Below, one piece after another: positions 1-11,567 of a stretch of 11,567 bases of DNA. Position 1 is the first letter of the stretch. Each line of letters starts with the position of its first letter. A program made the translations under genes and the position numbers. This stretch comes from Auxenochlorella pyrenoidosa (taxonomy: Eukaryota > Chlorophyta > Trebouxiophyceae > Chlorellales > Chlorellaceae): contig KQ481983.1 in assembly GCA_001430745.1 (NCBI GenBank), forward strand, positions 1,735,336-1,746,902, given 5' to 3'. The notes under the pieces are model-generated. The model was given only the letters and a program-made list of their open reading frames with translations. It ran no database searches and was not told where the DNA came from.

Positions 1-318
1 CTGCAGTTCCCCGTGGGCCGCATCGCCCGCTACCTGAAGAAGGGGCGGTACGCCGAGCGCATCGGCGCGGGCGCCCCCGTCTACCTGGCCGCGGTGCTCG
101 AGTACCTGGCGGCCGAGGTGCTGGAGCTGGCGGGCAACGCTGCTCGTGACAACAAGAAGACGCGCATCATCCCGCGCCACATCCAGCTGGCGGTGCGCAA
201 CGATGAGGAGCTGTCCAAGCTGCTGGCGGGCGTGACCATCGCCGAGGGCGGCGTGCTGCCCAACATCCACTCCGTGCTGCTGCCCAAGAAGACCGGCAAG
301 AAGGCCGAGGCCGCCTAA
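1..318 (+). CDS. H2A: Histone H2A, canonical type, 5'-truncated by window edge
   Basis: Frame 1 is open from the first base and opens with [12 protein letters not shown], the start of the H2A histone fold. About 20-25 N-terminal tail residues lie off the left edge. The fold runs through [20 protein letters not shown] and [16 protein letters not shown] to the docking stretch [15 protein letters not shown], and the protein ends in TGKKAEAA before the stop at 316-318. The nucleosome acidic-patch positions are present (EYLAAEVLE and NDEEL). The tail has no SQ-acidic-hydrophobic motif, so this is not H2A.X, and the core is not H2A.Z-like. H2A pairs with H2B in the nucleosome core. No intron is visible in this part. 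The 3' hairpin at 363-378 fits a replication-dependent histone gene. The first ATG-like codon in frame (13) is an internal Val codon, not the real start. Confidence 0.97.
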   Translation: MQFPVGRIARYLKKGRYAERIGAGAPVYLAAVLEYLAAEVLELAGNAARDNKKTRIIPRHIQLAVRNDEELSKLLAGVTIAEGGVLPNIHSVLLPKKTGKKAEAA

Positions 319-644
319 GCTCCAAAGCAGGCCCTCAAACCTCTTCCCCAACACAACCAACTGGTGTTATTCAACACCACCTCTTCATGGAAACAAGCGC
401 CTGCCCCTGCCCTGCTGCCTTGCCAGTCTCTGCATGCCCAGCCCCAACCCTCTGCTACTCCTTGTTTGCTTGCTTGTGTTGGGTCTCACATTTTGGGAGC
501 ACTGGGCGGTTCAGGCAATGGTTGGTGGGGATGAATCAAGGGCGGGCAGGATACCTGTAGATTGCTGTCACTGTCAGGCCACAGTCAAAGCCCCTTGGTG
601 CAGGGGGGGTGGGGGGAGGTGAGGCTGGCAGCCTAGGGGCCGGC
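319..644. other. Convergent 3' flanks of H2A (+) and the small minus-strand gene
   Basis: This 326-nt spacer separates the H2A stop from the stop of the convergent gene. Apart from the histone stem-loop it holds C/T-rich sequence, a T-rich patch near 460-495 and a G-run at 603-618. I found no TGTAA on the minus strand (TTACA on plus), so the 3' end of the small gene is not defined by the usual algal signal. Confidence 0.6.
363..378 (+). terminator. Histone-type mRNA 3' stem-loop
   Basis: GGTGTT, loop ATTC, AACACC: a perfect 6-bp stem with a 4-nt loop, 45 nt after the H2A stop. These dimensions match the stem-loop that replaces a poly(A) tail on replication-dependent histone mRNAs, where stem-loop-binding protein binds. 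Purine-rich GGAAACAAG follows about 10 nt later and could act like a downstream element. No TGTAA poly(A) signal is seen between here and 640. Confidence 0.8.
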
Positions 645-1541
645 TCAGCTCCAGTTGACGTGCGTGCGAGTCCAGCCCTCTCGCGGCGTGAAGGGCTCGG
701 CGGCAGCTGCAGCGGACCGAGGAGACATGCAGGCAGCGGCTGCCAGGGCGCTGCGCAGGCGGCGAGCGCTGCTGGCAGCCCGCACCAGCCGCTTGCCTGC
801 CATGCCCAGGCCGCTGGCGGCGGTGCGATGCAGCCGCTGGGGCAGGGAGCGCACTGCCTGCAGGGCTGCTGCCATGGGGCGGGGTGCGGGGATGGCGTGG
901 GCGGCAGGCGCGGCCAGAGCCTGCACCAGGCAGACCGCCTGCAGAGGGTTGGGCAGAGGGGGAGGGGCAGGGAAGAGTGAGATAGGCTTGTGGGGCACAC
1001 AGACAGCGTGCGGTCCTGCACTCCTGTTGTTTGACATGCCCTACCGCTCTCAACTCCCTGCCCCGCCACCCCCACCCACCTGGTCAGCGGTCAGCTCCAG
1101 GTCAAGGGTGAGGCAGGCCTGGGCAGAAGGGGCAGCCTGCGTCGCCGAACAGGAGGCTGCTGGCGGCGCCAGCGCAAAGTCCATGCATGTTGCCGCATGC
1201 TCAGGGGGCGTGCATGCAGTGGCGCAGCGGCACACAGCGGCGGCGGTGCCAATGGTCCAGCAGTCGGCTGCGGCGTCGGCAAAAGGCTGAGGCGCCGCCT
1301 TGGCGCTTGCAGGGTTGGTAGCGCTGCAGCCTGAAGCTTGCATGGACTTGGCAGCTGCAGGCAGGCAGGGCAAGGCAGCGGCACCAGATGTTAGATGGCG
1401 GCGCCATGGCAACGGGCCGGCCTGGGTTGGGCTTGCAGGCGCCTTCTGTGGCGCCTCCTCCCCGCAATTCTACCTCCCAGACTCACCGGCAGCGGGGACA
1501 AAGTCGGAGACGCCAGTGGGGGTGTGCAGGAGGCGGGCCAT
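645..1541 (-). CDS. Uncharacterised Ala/Arg/Cys-rich protein, three exons, ~207 aa
   Basis: Exons on the minus strand are 1487-1541, 1080-1354 and 645-938; the introns are 132 and 141 nt. The donors are G|GTGAGT and CAG|GTGGGT, and both acceptors are GCAG. Phases match exactly (1, then 0). The start ATG at 1541 sits in CCCACCATGGCC, a strong initiation context. An in-frame ATG at 1628 could add 29 Pro-rich residues. The protein opens MARLLHTPTGVSDFVPAA. A Cys-rich middle includes VCRCATACTPPEHAATC. An Ala/Arg-rich, possibly amphipathic stretch (SLPQRLHRTAASGLGMAGK onward) follows, and the end is THVNWS. I recognise no domain, clear signal peptide or membrane segment. Support comes from the splice phases and the C/G-ended codons. 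It is probably lineage-specific; organelle targeting is possible but unproven. Confidence 0.6.
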
Positions 1542-1662
1542 GGTGGGAGGCTGGCTGGGCGGCAGGGTGAGAGAGGGGGCTTTCGGGGGAGCTGCGGGGG
1601 CCTGCGGGAAATTTGGTGTTGCGAGCATAGCATTGCAGCGGTGCAGCGCTCCTTTGTAGCCC

Positions 1663-1678
1663 CGTCCGCAACCGGACG
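1663..1678. repeat. Inverted repeat upstream of the small minus-strand gene
   Basis: CGTCCG, 4-nt spacer CAAC, CGGACG: a perfect 6-bp dyad about 120-140 nt upstream of the ATG at 1541. It could be a factor-binding site or a 5'-leader hairpin. It shares its CGGACG core with the next dyad. Confidence 0.4.
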
Positions 1679-1683
1679 CGGCT

Positions 1684-1703
1684 GTGCAACATGGTGCAAC
1701 ATG
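1684..1703. repeat. Perfect tandem 10-bp direct repeat
   Basis: GTGCAACATG occurs twice with no gap, between the two dyads upstream of the small minus-strand gene. A perfect tandem 10-mer here is suggestive of a paired binding site, but nothing proves function. Confidence 0.4.
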
Positions 1704-1723
1704 ACGCGTGCTGTGGTTGCGGC

Positions 1724-1743
1724 CGCCCCGGACGGACGGGGCG
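1724..1743. repeat. GC-rich dyad upstream of the small minus-strand gene
   Basis: CGCCCCG, 6-nt loop GACGGA, CGGGGCG: a 7-bp perfect inverted repeat. The loop plus right arm repeats the GGACGG element of the dyad at 1663-1678. Confidence 0.4.
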
Positions 1744-2619
1744 CTGCAGTATCCAGGAATGTCGGATATGACTTGCAGGGCAACGGCGGGAGAGGCCTGC
1801 AGGCCCCAGCTTTTGCCGCCTGCTCGTGCTGCCGCCCCGTTCACGTCGCAACCAAAGTTGGGGGTGCACCGGGGCCCCTATGTGGCCCCGCCCTGCATCC
1901 CTCCACCTGCTTGATGAGATTGCAGAGTAGCACAGGATATTGCTGGCCGCCATGTGTTAGCCCTGCCCAGGGCGCAGCACCGTTGTGCAGTGCATCCCGT
2001 CGCATCCCGCAGCAGCTGGGCAGATTCTACAGAGGCTGCAACATCGGGCGGGCGCTCATCTGGCGGGATGGCAAGGGCGCGCCGCAGGCGGCCCTCAAAA
2101 ATGGCCGCACCGACCGGCTCCTCGGCAGGGGGTGTGGCGGTGGCGGGCTCGGCCCTGCATGGCAGGCCCCACGAAGGAGGTCGGAGGCTGTGAAGCCGTC
2201 TGCGAATTTGTATGCTTCATGTGAGGCAGCATATGCAAATGCATGGGCCGCTCAGCAAACCCACCGTGAGGTCCGACTCGTCGCAGTGGCGGCGGCCGCC
2301 TCGGCACCGCTGCCGCTGTCAGGAGCTACCCGCCGGGGATCCCGGAGAACCCTGCATACTTTTATTCGCAAAAAGTTTAGGCTGCGAGCCGCGTGCAAGC
2401 GTCGGTGTCTGACTGGCGAGGAGGCAGGGATGACAGAGTTTCAAGCCAGATATTTTGACTTTTGCGGGGCCTTGTGGCCATAAATAGCAGTACGGACCGA
2501 AAGGCTTGGCGACGGTGTCTAGCTTCTCCGTATCTCCATCTCCTTGGCCACCGTTACGCAGCATGTCACAGCAGGAGAGCCGCCAGCGTGCGCGAGCTCA
2601 ACCATCCAGGCACATTGCC

Positions 2620-2624
2620 TTACA
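2620..2624 (-). terminator. TGTAA poly(A) signal of the SBNO/FGT1 gene
   Basis: The minus strand reads TGTAA, the usual green-algal poly(A) signal, 177 nt after the stop codon at 2801-2803. Cleavage is expected some 10-20 nt further on, near 2600-2610, giving a 3' UTR of roughly 190-200 nt. Confidence 0.65.
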
Positions 2625-2800
2625 GGTACAGGGCGCGGCACAAAATTCAAGTTTGAATTGCAGCAGCAGTGCGGTAGAGTACACAGGCAGGCTGCAGGCA
2701 AGCAGTTCACAGGGTGGTTGAGCGGTGTTCATACACATGTGGCATTCCCGCCTCGCTGGCATGCAGCACGGCAGCAGCTGGGCCCTTGGCAGCCCGCCTG

Positions 2801-11438
<8,638 letters not shown>

Positions 11439-11567
11439 CTGCGGGGCAGGGGGGGGCAGGCGGCTGGCGGTCAGGAGGCGCAGGCCTGCCCTGCGCTTCG
11501 GCGCAGCGCCCATGCTCCCCATGCCCCCTTGCTGGACTCGCCGACCACCCCTCGGTGGGTGCTTGGT
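11439..11567 (-). other. Partial intron at the right edge
   Basis: These 129 nt upstream of the first visible FGT1 exon end in CCCCGCAG at the acceptor. I find no exon or donor in them that would fit a preceding STG-like family block, so they are intron that continues beyond the window. Confidence 0.6.

Larger units (their letters stand above)
1542..2600. other. Intergenic region without a supported gene
   Basis: This is about 1.06 kb between the small gene's start and the inferred 3' end of the SBNO/FGT1 gene. Besides the dyads it contains an octamer-like ATGCAAAT at 2233-2240, an A/T patch with a minus-strand ATAAAAG near 2360, and a plus-strand ATAAATA at 2480-2486. A plus-strand open frame (1395-2483) and a minus-strand stop-free stretch (about 1875-2220, no early ATG) cross it. 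Neither shows a recognisable protein or convincing splice sites, so I call neither a gene. Confidence 0.5.

Noticed and set aside
536..1075. Overlapping minus-strand frames of 130-179 codons
   Set aside because: Only the frame ending at 645 joins to an upstream exon with matching phase. The others are alternative frames of the same GC-rich sequence.

Overview
The window looks like nuclear DNA of a green alga, most likely a Chlorella-like or other GC-rich chlorophyte. It is strongly GC-rich. Its genes carry many short introns with GCAG acceptors. A TGTAA poly(A) signal follows one gene, and a histone gene ends in a histone-type 3' stem-loop. The species call is an inference.

Layout from left to right. 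(1) Positions 1-318, plus strand: the 3' part of a canonical histone H2A gene, followed 45 nt after its stop by a 6-bp-stem, 4-nt-loop hairpin. (2) Positions 645-1541, minus strand: a three-exon gene for an unrecognised Ala/Arg/Cys-rich protein of about 207 residues, convergent with H2A. (3) Positions 1542-2600: about 1 kb with no gene I can support, but with two GC-rich dyads and a tandem 10-bp repeat upstream of the small gene. (4) Positions 2801-11438, minus strand: most of a large gene split into about 29 exons, which I reconstructed by splice phase. It encodes the C-terminal ~1,220 residues of a Strawberry notch / FORGETTER1 (SBNO/FGT1) family protein. Its 5' part, with the N-terminal ATPase (Walker A / DExH) half, lies beyond the right edge.

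In reading order the large protein has: the end of the first helicase-like half; a coiled-coil, acidic and low-complexity linker; a complete C4HC3 PHD finger split by an intron; a second acidic linker; the helicase C-terminal lobe with motifs V and VI; and the SBNO C-terminal domain with its Cys cluster and a basic tail. Several SUMO-interaction-like motifs (hydrophobic core followed by acidic runs) surround the PHD finger. In Arabidopsis, FGT1 works with chromatin remodellers to keep nucleosomes low at heat-memory genes. A chromatin role here is inferred from homology.

I see no operon, mobile element, CRISPR array or RNA gene. The most interesting points are the SIM-like cluster around the PHD finger, three probable GC-AG introns, a one-base splice-phase conflict beside a 21-nt homopolymer, and the orphan gene next to H2A.
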